Shown piece by piece: positions 10,362 to 18,500 of a stretch of 64,000 nucleotides of DNA. The notes under the pieces are model-generated. The model worked only from the letters and a program-made list of their open reading frames with translations. It was not told the origin of the DNA and did not search any database. The stretch's first letter is position 1, and each line of letters begins with the position of its first letter. The position numbers and the translations under genes were made by a program. The stretch comes from UBA9611 sp965237595 (lineage in GTDB: Bacteria > Chloroflexota > Dehalococcoidia > Lucifugimonadales > UBA3495): contig CBDEFY010000007.1 in NCBI GenBank assembly GCA_965237595.1, forward strand, positions 868,001 through 932,000, given 5' to 3'.

Positions 10362-10376
10362 CCCCGTGAGGAGGGG
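10362..10376 (+). repeat. CCCCGTGAGGAGGGG box, copy 2
   Basis: Second copy of the 15-base box seen at 7290, one base different. It precedes the toxin relic of the HigBA-like pair by about 90 bases. Confidence 0.45.
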
Positions 10377-10465
10377 CTGTGCGCGAGCCCTGCTTGGCCC
10401 GTTTCAGCCCTCGTAGCGGCCATGCACCCCTTGCGTCAAGGTATCCTATGGCCTACAATAGGGCG

Positions 10466-10758
10466 ATGGTCGAGATTCGCCAGACTGCGGTCTACGCCCG
10501 CTGGTTCAGGCGTCTTCGGGACAGGGAGGTGAGGCGTGCAAATCGACAGCCGCACCCGGCGGTTGTCCCTGGGCAGCCCCGGCGACGTGAGTTCGGTGGG
10601 CGAAGGGGTTTCCGAGATTCACATCGACTACGGACCCGGCTACCGGGTGTACTTCGTGCAGCGGGGGGAAGCCCTGGTCGTCCTTCTGGCCGGAGGCGAC
10701 AAGGACAGCCTAGGAGCGTGACATTCGAAGGGCGCTGGAGCTGGCCAGTGGACTGTAG
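10466..10758 (+). pseudogene. RelE/HigB-type toxin, two frameshifts
   Basis: Three frames combine into a typical toxin of about 97 residues: MVEIRQTAVYARWFRRLRD (from ATG 10466), then VGEGVSEIHIDYGPGYRVYF and VVLLAGGDK in a second frame (from about 10536), then ERDIRRALELASGL in a third, ending at TAG 10758. RelE/ParE-fold HigB toxins cut mRNA on the ribosome. The GPGYRVYF core is present but the chain is interrupted twice, so the toxin should be inactive. It is followed 12 bases later by an intact antitoxin. Confidence 0.75.
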
Positions 10759-10770
10759 GGGGCAGCAGAT

Positions 10771-11121
10771 ATGGCAAGGACGCAGGCAAGGCCGTGGGAC
10801 CCGGCGGAGCATCTGGAGACCGGGGAGGACATGGCCGCCTACCTGAACGTCGCCCTAGAAGAGAGAGACCTGAGCCTGATCATGGCGACCCTGGGGGACA
10901 TCGCCCGCGCCCGCAAGATGGCGATAGTGGCGGAAGAGACCGGGCTGGGCAGGGAGAGCCTCTACAAGTCGCTGTCCGCCGACGGCAACCCGGAGTTCGC
11001 CACCGTGCTCAAGGTGGTGCGCGCCCTGGGACTCCGGCTTCGAGCGACCGCAGTGCCCGGAGCAATCGGCGAACAGGATACCCGGTCTTCGGCTCTGCCC
11101 CAGGAGTCGTCGCCGATCTGA
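10771..11121 (+). CDS. HigA-type antitoxin (addiction module antidote, HTH)
   Basis: A 116-residue protein with a C-terminal Cro/C1-like helix-turn-helix (VAEETGLGRESLYKSLS, about residues 55-71), followed by GNPEFATVLKVVRALGLRL. This combination is characteristic of antidotes paired with small RelE/HigB toxins. It should bind its toxin and repress the operon. The antitoxin is complete while its toxin is broken, a common state after loss of an addiction module. Residues after about 100 look less conserved. Confidence 0.8.
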   Translation: MARTQARPWDPAEHLETGEDMAAYLNVALEERDLSLIMATLGDIARARKMAIVAEETGLGRESLYKSLSADGNPEFATVLKVVRALGLRLRATAVPGAIGEQDTRSSALPQESSPI

Positions 11122-11171
11122 ACAGGAGGACGTTGGATGGCGTCCGGCTTCACTACGCGATGGAGGTGAAC

Positions 11172-11909
11172 GTGAAAATGGTCAGACTGGTCTTTGCGAT
11201 TGCCGTTCTCATGTCCTTGTGCCTGTCGTGCATCGGAGGACCCGAAGTCGTCAGGATGGGCACGGAGGGAGCCTATCCCCCCTACAACTTCATCAACGAC
11301 GAGGGCGAGGTCGACGGGTTCGAGCGTGAGCTGGGCGACGAGCTGTGCCGGCGGGCCGATCTGGAATGCGTCTGGGTGACCAACGAATGGGACAGCATCA
11401 TACCCAACCTGGTGGAGGGCAAGTACGACACCATCATAGCGGGAATGAGCATCACCGATGAGCGGGACGAGGTCATCGACTTCACGCAGCCGTACATCCC
11501 GCCCAGTCCATCGGTATACATCGCCCTGGCAGGGGCCAGTGACGAAGCGGTTGCCGGTAGAGTGGCCGCCCAGGTGTCCACCATCCAGGCGGACTACCTG
11601 TCGGAATCCGGCGCAACGCTGGTGGAGTACGAGTTGGCCGAAGATGTCTTTTCGGCCGTCCTGAGAGGCGAGGCGGATGCGACGCTGGTCGATATCGGGT
11701 TCGCCCACGAGTACATGACGAAGAGCGGAGAGGGACTGGCAATCGTCGGTCCCCAGGTGATGCTCGACGCCGGTACCGGCGTCGGCGTCCGGGAGTCCGA
11801 CGGCGCGTTGAAAGACAAGCTGGACCGGGCCATCGACGCCATGAAAGAGGACGGCTCATTGAATGCCCTCATCGAGAAGTGGTTCGGCCCGGACGCCGAG
11901 ACGTTCTAA
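11172..11909 (+). CDS. Solute-binding lipoprotein, family 3, orphan paralogue
   Basis: About 245 residues. GGAGG at 11162 favours GTG 11172, with ATG 11178 as the alternative. The signal peptide is followed by a weak lipobox (CLSC). The mature protein aligns along its length with the product of 7856-8623: YPPYNFINDEGEVDG, DTIIAGMSIT, VIDFTQPY, and the C-terminal SLNALIEKW. It should be a surface-anchored amino-acid-type binding protein. No transporter subunits are present in the window. It follows the HigA gene on the same strand after about 50 bases. Confidence 0.85.
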   Translation: MKMVRLVFAIAVLMSLCLSCIGGPEVVRMGTEGAYPPYNFINDEGEVDGFERELGDELCRRADLECVWVTNEWDSIIPNLVEGKYDTIIAGMSITDERDEVIDFTQPYIPPSPSVYIALAGASDEAVAGRVAAQVSTIQADYLSESGATLVEYELAEDVFSAVLRGEADATLVDIGFAHEYMTKSGEGLAIVGPQVMLDAGTGVGVRESDGALKDKLDRAIDAMKEDGSLNALIEKWFGPDAETF

Positions 11910-11983
11910 CGGGCGTTGCAGTTGGCCGGACTGGCGGATTGAACGACGCGACCGAAGGACAAGCCATTGCGGAGGAGGACGAC

Positions 11984-12064
11984 ATGAGGAAACGCCTGGC
12001 TCTCCCGCTCACGGTATTGTTTCACATCCGCCGCGTCTTGCTGATGACCTCAATGAGCCGGTAG
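11984..12064 (+). pseudogene. Orphan signal-peptide start (truncated secreted protein)
   Basis: A strong ribosome site (GGAGGAGG) precedes ATG 11984, and the first residues MRKRLALPLTVLF read like the start of a lipoprotein signal peptide. The frame then runs into the 3' end of the opposite-strand DUF4377 gene and stops. It looks like the 5' stub of a secreted protein gene cut off by a rearrangement at about 12022. Confidence 0.35.
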
Positions 12065-12411
12065 CCGTACCTCGATGCATCCTGGGGCGGCTCTTCCTGG
12101 TCCGGCCAGGCGTCATACCGCTCCACCTTGAGCAGATAGTCGAATCCCTCAACGTAGTCGAAACCTTCTATTGCGTCGTAGAAGAGCTCGCCGTTGACCA
12201 CCATGCATCTCATGGGCGCCACTCCAACGCAGTCCCTGAGCTCCGGCCCAACCGCAAACTCAATTATCTCGCTGTCATCCGAAGAGGCGCAGGACACGGA
12301 GACCAGAACCATAAGCATGACGGCCAGCACTGCGATCAGCGCTTTGCAGGAAGGAAACCGTGTTGGCCTGTCGGCCGGGCCAACGCGGCGAGGCGGCCTT
12401 GCATTGATCAT
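12022..12411 (-). CDS. DUF4377 lipoprotein
   Basis: A 129-residue lipoprotein. Translation from ATG 12411 is supported by AGAGGTGG just upstream. A signal peptide (residues about 18-38) ends in VSVSC. The mature domain has the DUF4377 pattern: a VGPELRDCVGVAPMRCM segment, then GFDYVEGFDYLLKVERY, then a final YRLIEVISK strand. DUF4377 proteins are small cell-surface domains of unknown function. The two cysteines may form a disulfide. A stub of another secreted gene abuts its 3' end. Confidence 0.75.
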   Translation of the reverse strand: MINARPPRRVGPADRPTRFPSCKALIAVLAVMLMVLVSVSCASSDDSEIIEFAVGPELRDCVGVAPMRCMVVNGELFYDAIEGFDYVEGFDYLLKVERYDAWPDQEEPPQDASRYGYRLIEVISKTRRM

Positions 12412-12692
12412 ATTCCACCTCTCTGACAATAGCTGATATGTGTATTCAATATTACACAATCCGGCCCCAATCGGGCTTATCGTTCAAATGGAAAGGGGAA
12501 AGCGGGGCGGCTCTCCCCTTTCTCGTTGTCAGGACGGTTGCCGGGGCGACTTCCCGGCTGCCAGTCAACGACGCCTTGGTCTGTAGACCGTCAGCGATAA
12601 TGGGACACATATAAGGGTAGGAAAACCCGAGAGTGGGAGGGTGGTGTGAGCTCCTGAAATGAGGGTAGAGTTACCCACAGAAAGGAGCAGAT

Positions 12693-13100
12693 GTGTCCCA
12701 ATTAGAAGTAAGCAAAGCAGAGGCCGCCGAGGAACGAAGCGAGCAGACCAGGTCTTTCGTCCGTACAGTGAAGGCGGCTGCCCGACGTAAGTACACCTCC
12801 GAAGACAAGATCCGAATTGTTCTGGAGGGCTTCCGCCGCGAGGTCACAGTCAACGACCTGTGCCGGCGGGAGGGGATCAAGCCCCACTCCTACTACTCGT
12901 GGACCAAAGAGTTCATGGAGGCGGGCAAGGAGAGGTTGACCCGTGACTCGGTTCGGGACGCCACTCAGCATGAGGTAGGGCAGCTCAAGCGAGAGAACGG
13001 GGAACTCAAGGAGCTAGTGGCCGATCTGTCGCTGGAGGCGTACCGTCTCAAAAAAACGGCCATCCCCGTGCCCCAGGACGCCACCGGTACCAGCGGATGA
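12693..13100 (+). CDS. IS3-family transposase OrfA (HTH, leucine zipper)
   Basis: A 135-residue protein with an IS3/IS911-type helix-turn-helix (YTSEDKIRIVLEGF to EGIKPHSYYSW) and a C-terminal zipper (GQLKRENGELKELVADLSLE). A run of seven A at 13050-13056 lies near its end. A -1 slip there joins it to the OrfB frame, the standard way IS3 elements make the OrfAB transposase. Its stop overlaps the OrfB start (ATGA at 13097). Confidence 0.85.
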   Translation: MSQLEVSKAEAAEERSEQTRSFVRTVKAAARRKYTSEDKIRIVLEGFRREVTVNDLCRREGIKPHSYYSWTKEFMEAGKERLTRDSVRDATQHEVGQLKRENGELKELVADLSLEAYRLKKTAIPVPQDATGTSG

Positions 13101-14083
13101 GCGCCCCGGAGAAGGCAGAGGTAGTTACCAAAGTATCCTCGTCTCCCCTCCCCAAGCGAAAGGTCCTCAGAGAGCTGGGCATCCCTAAGAGCACCTACTA
13201 CCGGTGGCTCAGACGCCAAGACCAACAAGGACTTGAGGACCGACCAGGAGGCGATCAGGCACCATGGAACCGTCTTACTATTCAGGAAGAACGCTCAGTC
13301 CTGTTATCAGCCAGAGAGATGCCAGAGCTGAGCTGCCGTCAGCTGGCCGCGTGGATCACCGACAACCAGGGCTTCTCAGTCTCAGAGTCCAGCGTCTACC
13401 GTATCCTGGGCAGGGAGGGCCTAGTGAAGCGGCCTGAGATGCGGTTGGCCGCGGGGAAGGAGTACCACCGCAAGACCACAGGACCTCACCAGATGTGGGC
13501 CACCGATGCCTCATACTTCAGGGTGGTTGGTTGGGGCTACTACTACCTGGTCACCGTTATGGACGACTACTCCCGCTTCATCCTGGCTCACAGGCTTCAG
13601 CAAGATATGACGGCCGACTCCTTCATCGAGGTGGTCCAGGATGCAGTGGACACGACCAGCATGGACCAAGTTCCAGTCACAGACCGCACCAGGCTGCTGA
13701 GTGACAACGGTCCAGGCTATGTCTAAAGAGCATTCAGGGACTACCTGGGGATGGTTGGCATCAAGCACATCCTAGCAACTCCTTTCCACCCTCAGACCAA
13801 CGGGAAGCTGGAGCGCTACCACCAGACCATCAAACGGGACGTCAACCAGGTGCCTTATGAGTTGCCCGCCGACCTTGAGGCTGCTATCGCGGCCTTCGTC
13901 AGCTACTACAACTACCGGCGCTATCACAAGGCTCTGGGCAACGTGACACCATCAGACGTGCTCAAGGGAAGACGGCAAGAGATCCTACAACGCAGGAAGG
14001 AGGTGAAGGCTCAAACCACCGAACGGCGACGACGCTACAACAGGGCCCTCAGGGAGCTCACCAGACCTCCATCCAGCCCCTGA
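13097..14083 (+). pseudogene. IS3-family transposase OrfB with in-frame TAA
   Basis: The integrase core carries the first two catalytic aspartates (ATDASYF and LLSDNGPG). A TAA at 13724-13726 then interrupts the frame. The same frame continues with RAFRDYLGMVGIKH and the catalytic glutamate (NGKLERY). The stop thus separates the DD from the E of the DDE triad; related proteins have an ordinary residue such as serine at the stop. The copy at 36005-36991 has the identical stop. Either the stop arose before the duplication and movement was in trans, or it is read through. Confidence 0.8.
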
Positions 14084-14212
14084 TCTCTCGGCTCCCAATG
14101 TGTCCCACTTTTGCTGGTTGCTAACACGCCCCCAGTAGTTGAACGTCATTGAATTGAGGTACAACTGGTGTATTCTGCCGGCATTGGCGAATTGTATCCA
14201 AGGAGAGGGGTC

Positions 14213-14420
14213 GTGCCGGCTAAGAAGTACCGTATCGAACTGACCACGGAAGAGCAACAGGAACTGAAGGCCCTGGCTTCCAAGGGACGGGCAGCAGCGT
14301 ACAAGCAGACCCATGCACGCATCCTGTTGCTGAGCGATGAAGTCCGGAAAGACGGAGGCCTGACGGACGAAGAGGTTACCCGGTCCCTCGAGATCGCCAG
14401 CGCCACAGTGGAACGTGTCA
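14213..14420 (+). pseudogene. IS630-family transposase, N-terminal fragment
   Basis: From GTG 14213 about 69 residues match the helix-turn-helix start of IS630 transposases (KKYRIELTTEEQQEL, AYKQTHARILLLSDE, LTDEEVTRSLEIASATVERV). Similarity stops abruptly near 14420 and no DDE domain follows, so only the 5' end of the element remains. It sits about 90 bases from the IS3-family right end. Confidence 0.7.
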
Positions 14421-14434
14421 AGGGCGGCGAAGGA

Positions 14435-14737
14435 CTACGGCAGACCTCGCTCAAGTTCATCTCCGACTTCTCCGACTTCGCCAACTGGGACAACGCGGCC
14501 AAAGCGGCGTACCTGGAAACCGGACTGGGACCGGCACGGGCCGCCCCACCCGGAGGAGACACCGCTGGTGGTGGACCCCTTCGCCAGCGATCTCAACCCG
14601 GCGCTAACGAGCGGCCACACGACGATCGCGGCGCTGAACCAGAGGAAGCCAGCGTCTCGAGTGAGGCGGTACTTCCAGAAGAGTGCAACGGCGATCGCAA
14701 TAAACACGATCACGTTGAGTAACAAAACTATAAGCAT
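14435..14737 (-). CDS. Small membrane protein, possibly C-terminally damaged
   Basis: A 100-residue protein. ATG 14737 has GAGGTG five bases upstream. Residues 2-20 and about 30-48 are hydrophobic helices joined by WKYRLTRDAG. From about residue 55 the sequence turns polar and low-complexity (VVPVGEVGEVGDE), and the frame ends beside the IS630 fragment. The true C-terminus may therefore have been replaced. It lies 60 bases downstream of the DUF4349 lipoprotein gene on the same strand and may share its transcript. Function unknown. Confidence 0.5.
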   Translation of the reverse strand: MLIVLLLNVIVFIAIAVALFWKYRLTRDAGFLWFSAAIVVWPLVSAGLRSLAKGSTTSGVSSGWGGPCRSQSGFQVRRFGRVVPVGEVGEVGDELERGLP

Positions 14738-14796
14738 GTCGACACCTCGCTGACTCGGGTCACCTCGAACTTGCTAACCCACATCTCTACAGCCAC

Positions 14797-16446
14797 CTAC
14801 TGCTCGCCCTGCGATTCGCGAACGTCGGAGGAGCCAGCGGACGTGCTACGCCGCCGGCCCTTGTACCTGCGTATCAGCCAGTAGCCTCCGCCTCCAACGA
14901 CCAGCCACGCAGGACTGAGTATGGCCACCCAGATGACTCCGATCAGTGCCCCCTGACCAACCGCGGACAGGGTCCTCACAGCGGTCTTGCCCTGGTCGCT
15001 GAAGCTCAAACCCGTGATGACCCAGCCCGGCATCTCTCTAACCCTTACGTCGAGCGAGCTGGAGTCCTCCACAGTACCCGCCTCACTCTCGGCCGTTATC
15101 GTAAGCGTCGCCTGATACGAGAAAGGCCGGTGGTGCTCATAGACATGAGTCGCTACGGCGGTGGTGATCCCCACTCCCAGCATTCCCGTGGCAGGCTCGG
15201 AGCCGTCGCCGAAGTCCCACCTGTACTCTACCTCGTTCAGACCCGGCGGCCGAGTGAAGGACCCACTGAACTCGACCTCCTCGCCCTCGTCCACAGCGAT
15301 ACTCTCGCCGGCGAAGACAACGATGTCGGGAATCCTGGTGACCTCGACCATCAGGGTCGTATCGCCTTCGGCGGCACCCGCTTCGCCGCTGCCCTGTATC
15401 TCGAACTGAACGATGTATGGCGAGTCCTCTTCGTCTCTGTACCTATGGGTCACAGTCGCCGCGACCCGGGTATCTTCTTTCTCCGTTGGCGCCGTCTGAT
15501 GGCCGCGAATGCTCTCACCGTCACCGAAGTCCCACGTGTAGCTGAAGTCCTCGATCCCCTCGGGCGGCTTGAAAAAGGCACGGAACCTGACCCTCTCGCC
15601 GACACCGGTCGTCTTGTCTGCTATCTCCTCCACCGCCATGTCAACTGGCTCAAGCTCTAAGTTGACGCTCACCAGCGAAAACGCCGAAGTCTCCTCAAGA
15701 AGCTTGATCTTACCCTGCAGGCGCTCAACCTCTTCCTGGACTCCGGTCAAGGTCTGCTGGACCTTCAAAGCGGCCTCGACGGTCTCGGCGCGCCCCAATA
15801 GCTTGAGCAGCGCCTTTTCCGTGGCCTCCTGATTATCCAGCCGCGCCCTCAGGTCGAAGTACTCATCGGTCACGTCTCGGCTGTCAGAGACCTCCGCTTT
15901 GACCTCGACGGCCATCTCCCTCAGACGCGCGGTCGCCTTATCCAGGGCTTCAGCCGGAACACGGAAGGAGATGAACCCACGGTGCTTCTCGAATCGATTG
16001 GTGGATACGACCCAACCGCCCAGTTCTCTGGCCAGCGCCGTGATCCGGTCCATGGAGCCCTGCACGTCCGTCACCACGATCGTAGCCTCGACAGTGCGGA
16101 CGATGATTCGTTCCTGATTCACCAGCTGAGCGTGTATCTCCGACGAAGCCTCGATATCGGCCGGTGCAGCGGCAGGGGCCGCCAGCACCGCCATGGCCTC
16201 CTCCACGACTACTTCCCTAGGGGCAGGGGCCGCTGCTGCTGCGGGTGCTGCTGCCGCCCCCGGCACACCTGGCGCACCCGGCACACCCGGATGCCCAGCA
16301 GATTCGTCACTGCTGGGAAGCAAATCCCATCCTGTGGATTCGTCCGAGCCACCGCACGCGGTCACAGCCAGCAGTGCGACGAGCATTATTGGGATTGGAA
16401 ATCGGCTAATTCTCAAAAGAATGGTCCAGCGACCTCCCTCTAGCAA
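14797..16446 (-). CDS. DUF4349 lipoprotein with two PKD domains and C-terminal membrane anchor
   Basis: About 549 residues. The signal peptide ends in a lipobox (AVTAC), followed by a Pro/Ala/Gly linker (residues about 45-90). The DUF4349 domain covers about 100-270 (IIVRTVEATIVVTD, GGWVVSTNRFEKHRG, VTDEYFDLRARLDNQEA) and includes its coiled-coil part. Two PKD-type beta domains follow, each with YxWDFGDG (near 310 and 400). The end has a transmembrane helix (about 500-525) and a basic tail. DUF4349 proteins are extracytoplasmic and of unknown role. The start is uncertain: TTG 16446 is the longest frame and ATG 16386 the shortest. Confidence 0.75.
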   Translation of the reverse strand: MLEGGRWTILLRISRFPIPIMLVALLAVTACGGSDESTGWDLLPSSDESAGHPGVPGAPGVPGAAAAPAAAAAPAPREVVVEEAMAVLAAPAAAPADIEASSEIHAQLVNQERIIVRTVEATIVVTDVQGSMDRITALARELGGWVVSTNRFEKHRGFISFRVPAEALDKATARLREMAVEVKAEVSDSRDVTDEYFDLRARLDNQEATEKALLKLLGRAETVEAALKVQQTLTGVQEEVERLQGKIKLLEETSAFSLVSVNLELEPVDMAVEEIADKTTGVGERVRFRAFFKPPEGIEDFSYTWDFGDGESIRGHQTAPTEKEDTRVAATVTHRYRDEEDSPYIVQFEIQGSGEAGAAEGDTTLMVEVTRIPDIVVFAGESIAVDEGEEVEFSGSFTRPPGLNEVEYRWDFGDGSEPATGMLGVGITTAVATHVYEHHRPFSYQATLTITAESEAGTVEDSSSLDVRVREMPGWVITGLSFSDQGKTAVRTLSAVGQGALIGVIWVAILSPAWLVVGGGGYWLIRRYKGRRRSTSAGSSDVRESQGEQ

Positions 16447-16547
16447 TGACCGTTTCAGATGCGTTCCATAGTGTAAGCCTAGAAAATCCTTTAGAGTTGA
16501 TATTAAGGTTAGAACACTCTATAGAAATGATGCAAGCCATGAAATAA

Positions 16548-17097
16548 ATGGGGCTTACCAGCGGTCACAACTTGGCCCTGCGCGGGACGAAGGGTAACGT
16601 GATCCGGCAGCCCAGAGGAACTTTGGAAAGAACCGGTGAAACAATCATCGTCCAAGTGAACCCCAGGATCGGCGACATCGTGGACGGCTATCTTGCGCAC
16701 CGCACTAAGGAAGTGGAATCCCTGTTAAAAGCCCTTGATCGGGGCGAATTTGACCCACATCACCGAGATGGTAGGCAACTTTGCCGCACATTTGACCCGG
16801 GATGAGATGGCCTATGGCGCCCAGGAGCGGGGGCTCAACTGGGGATCGATTCGGGCGCCCGATGAACTGGTGGATGAGGGCCACCTGAATGATCGCGGCT
16901 TTTGGGTGGAGGTTCCCCATCCTGAGCTGGACCGGAGCTTCAAATACCCCGGTCCCGCCGGTATATACAACGGCTCACCCTGGCGAATATCAAGACGGGC
17001 CCCCTTGATCGGGGAGCACAACGAGGAGATTTACTGCGGGGAACTGGGGCTTCAAAGGACGGAGTTGGCTTACCTGGCGGAATCGGGAGTGGTGTAG
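16548..17097 (+). pseudogene. CaiB/BaiF family CoA-transferase, C-terminal remnant
   Basis: Two frames join near 16735-16760 into about 180 residues of a type III CoA-transferase C-terminus: IGDIVDGYLAHRTKEV, then NWGSIRAPDELVDEGHL, FKYPGPAGIYNGSPW and APLIGEHNEEIYC. The catalytic N-terminal half is missing and there is one frameshift, so it is inactive. The full enzyme would have moved CoA between carboxylic acids. Confidence 0.7.
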
Positions 17098-17191
17098 GCC
17101 GCCGCGAATTATCGGTCTAAAGCATGTCCTCCGAAGGGACTGGATTGTCTTCATGTCGGCGGCCACCGCCAAACCATGCTGGCACATCCTG

Positions 17192-17500
17192 CTATTGCGG
17201 TTCGAACATCTCATAAAACTCGATGTAGCTTTCCTCCACGAATTCATTCATCTGCTGCGACACAGACCTGATCTCCTCCGGCATTGGGTTACCTTCGCGG
17301 TAGGGTGACTCTAACACTGGCGCCGTCCAGTCCATATAGACCGTATTGGCAGGTCCCGGTACAGTGCCACCGCTGGTATATACCCTTATCGGAGAGCGCT
17401 GACCGGCGTTTTCATAAGCCTTGCCAATCTTCGTGATCTGCTCCGCCGCCCTTCGAGCTGTCCCTGGTTTACATCTGAAAACCCGCCGAATTAGGTACAT
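17192..17500 (-). CDS. Small protein, possible dimeric alpha/beta-barrel (NIPSNAP-like)
   Basis: A 102-residue protein starting MYLIRRVFRCKPG, with a helix AAEQITKIGKAYE, strands VYTSGG and NTVYMDWTA, and a C-terminal helix FVEESYIEFYEMF. This beta-alpha-beta-beta-alpha order resembles ferredoxin-like stress/NIPSNAP or ABM domains. No catalytic residues can be named. It precedes, on the same strand, nothing obviously related; a REP-like repeat separates it from the cupin gene. Confidence 0.5.
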   Translation of the reverse strand: MYLIRRVFRCKPGTARRAAEQITKIGKAYENAGQRSPIRVYTSGGTVPGPANTVYMDWTAPVLESPYREGNPMPEEIRSVSQQMNEFVEESYIEFYEMFEPQ

Positions 17501-17540
17501 GGGAGTCCTCCTTCAGTTAATCTAGTCTTGCGCCCGCCCT

Positions 17541-17591
17541 TCGACAGGCTCAGGGCGAACGGTTTCCTTCCGTTCGTGGTGAGCTTGTCGA
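17541..17591. repeat. REP-like imperfect palindrome
   Basis: TCGACAGGCTCAGGGCGAAC... (17541-17562) and its imperfect reverse complement (17570-17591, beginning CCGTTCGTGG) flank TTTCCTT; 18 of 22 positions pair. Such palindromes occur between genes in many environmental genomes. Confidence 0.6.
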
Positions 17592-17660
17592 TCCACAGCG
17601 GGGGGGTTCTGATAAGCCCCCAGTGTGCTTCCTCCCGGAGCGGCCTCACACAGGCCAATT

Positions 17661-18014
17661 CTACTCCATCGGGACTCTTTCGAACTGGGTCTTGGGGAAT
17701 ATGGCCAACAACCTTGCGGTAGCGCCGGACCGGTTTTCGAACCCGTACTTGACACCTGCAGGGGCCAGGACAGTGTCCCCCTCTCCTAGCGTAACTACCT
17801 GGTCACCCAGAATTGCTTCCAGACTGCCCTCCACGATGACCATGGCCTCTTCGCTGTCGGGGTGGATGTGGGTGGTGACCCGACCTCCAGGTCCGATTTC
17901 CAGGTGGCTGATGTATAACGACAGGGCACCCTGGGTAGCGTCGACGAGGACCGCCCGCTCGACCCCGGGATATCCCACTTCCGTGGTTGCATCAGCTTGA
18001 CTTATGATGGGCAT
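17661..18014 (-). CDS. Cupin-domain protein
   Basis: A 117-residue single-domain cupin. ATG 18014 is preceded by GGGGAGGAAAG. Motif 1 is represented by GGRVTTHIHPDSEEAMVIVEG (two histidines and a glutamate as metal ligands) and motif 2 by GDTVLAPAGVKYGFEN, where the usual histidine is less clear. Cupins of this size bind metal and serve as small dioxygenases, isomerases or sensors; the substrate cannot be told. No operon partner is evident. Confidence 0.8.
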   Translation of the reverse strand: MPIISQADATTEVGYPGVERAVLVDATQGALSLYISHLEIGPGGRVTTHIHPDSEEAMVIVEGSLEAILGDQVVTLGEGDTVLAPAGVKYGFENRSGATARLLAIFPKTQFERVPME

Positions 18015-18156
18015 CGTCTTTCCTCCCCAGCAAATACAGTAATTGCTGACCGTTGCTCGGACTGATAACTCTTTGTTGGCGGGATTAGGGGAAGCCTGAT
18101 ATGAGACCCCTAATCCCCTCACCCCGGCAAAACACCTGTAGCAAGGCGTACGAGGA

Positions 18157-18315
18157 TCATGACGCGGGCACCAGGGGTCTAACCTCCGCCTGGAAGCGCT
18201 CCATGGTCCGGAACTTGTCGGCAAAGGACTCGCCGGGTATCTCTAAGTCGGGATTGCCCAGATCAAACTGATTCCTCCAACCATGTGACCCTGTGGGATG
18301 GCTCGAACTATAAAA
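18157..18315 (-). pseudogene. Unrecognised C-terminal coding remnant
   Basis: The frame ending at TGA 18157 reads like genuine protein (GESFADKFRTMERFQAEV and RPLVPAS at the end), but upstream it runs directly into the left end of IS1380 copy A at about 18315. It is probably the last 45-50 codons of a gene cut by that element. Family not recognised. Confidence 0.3.
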
Positions 18316-18500
18316 GGGCAGCCTGAGGGCGTCAACTGCATCCGATTCACTCAACTGACCCACTCCCATAGGGTAACCACCCCCCTGACGAGCGTAAAAG
18401 TCTAGAATTGCCTGCCCCTGCCCAAGCGTCTCCCTCGGGGTGGTCTATTTACCCCGGACGACCCCATAACTGTCCGAAATACCTGTGCTCTCAAAGCAGG

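Larger units (their letters stand above)
12582..14126 (+). mobile_element. IS3-family element, copy 1 (1545 bp)
   Basis: Imperfect terminal inverted repeats of about 29 bp run from TGTAGACC (12582) and, reversed, from TGTTAGCA (ending at 14126). Their inner GGGACACAT parts are identical. The element carries orfA and orfB overlapping as in IS3. A second copy of exactly the same length lies inverted at 35962-37506, with only about two base differences noticed. No target duplication is visible on either copy. Confidence 0.85.
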
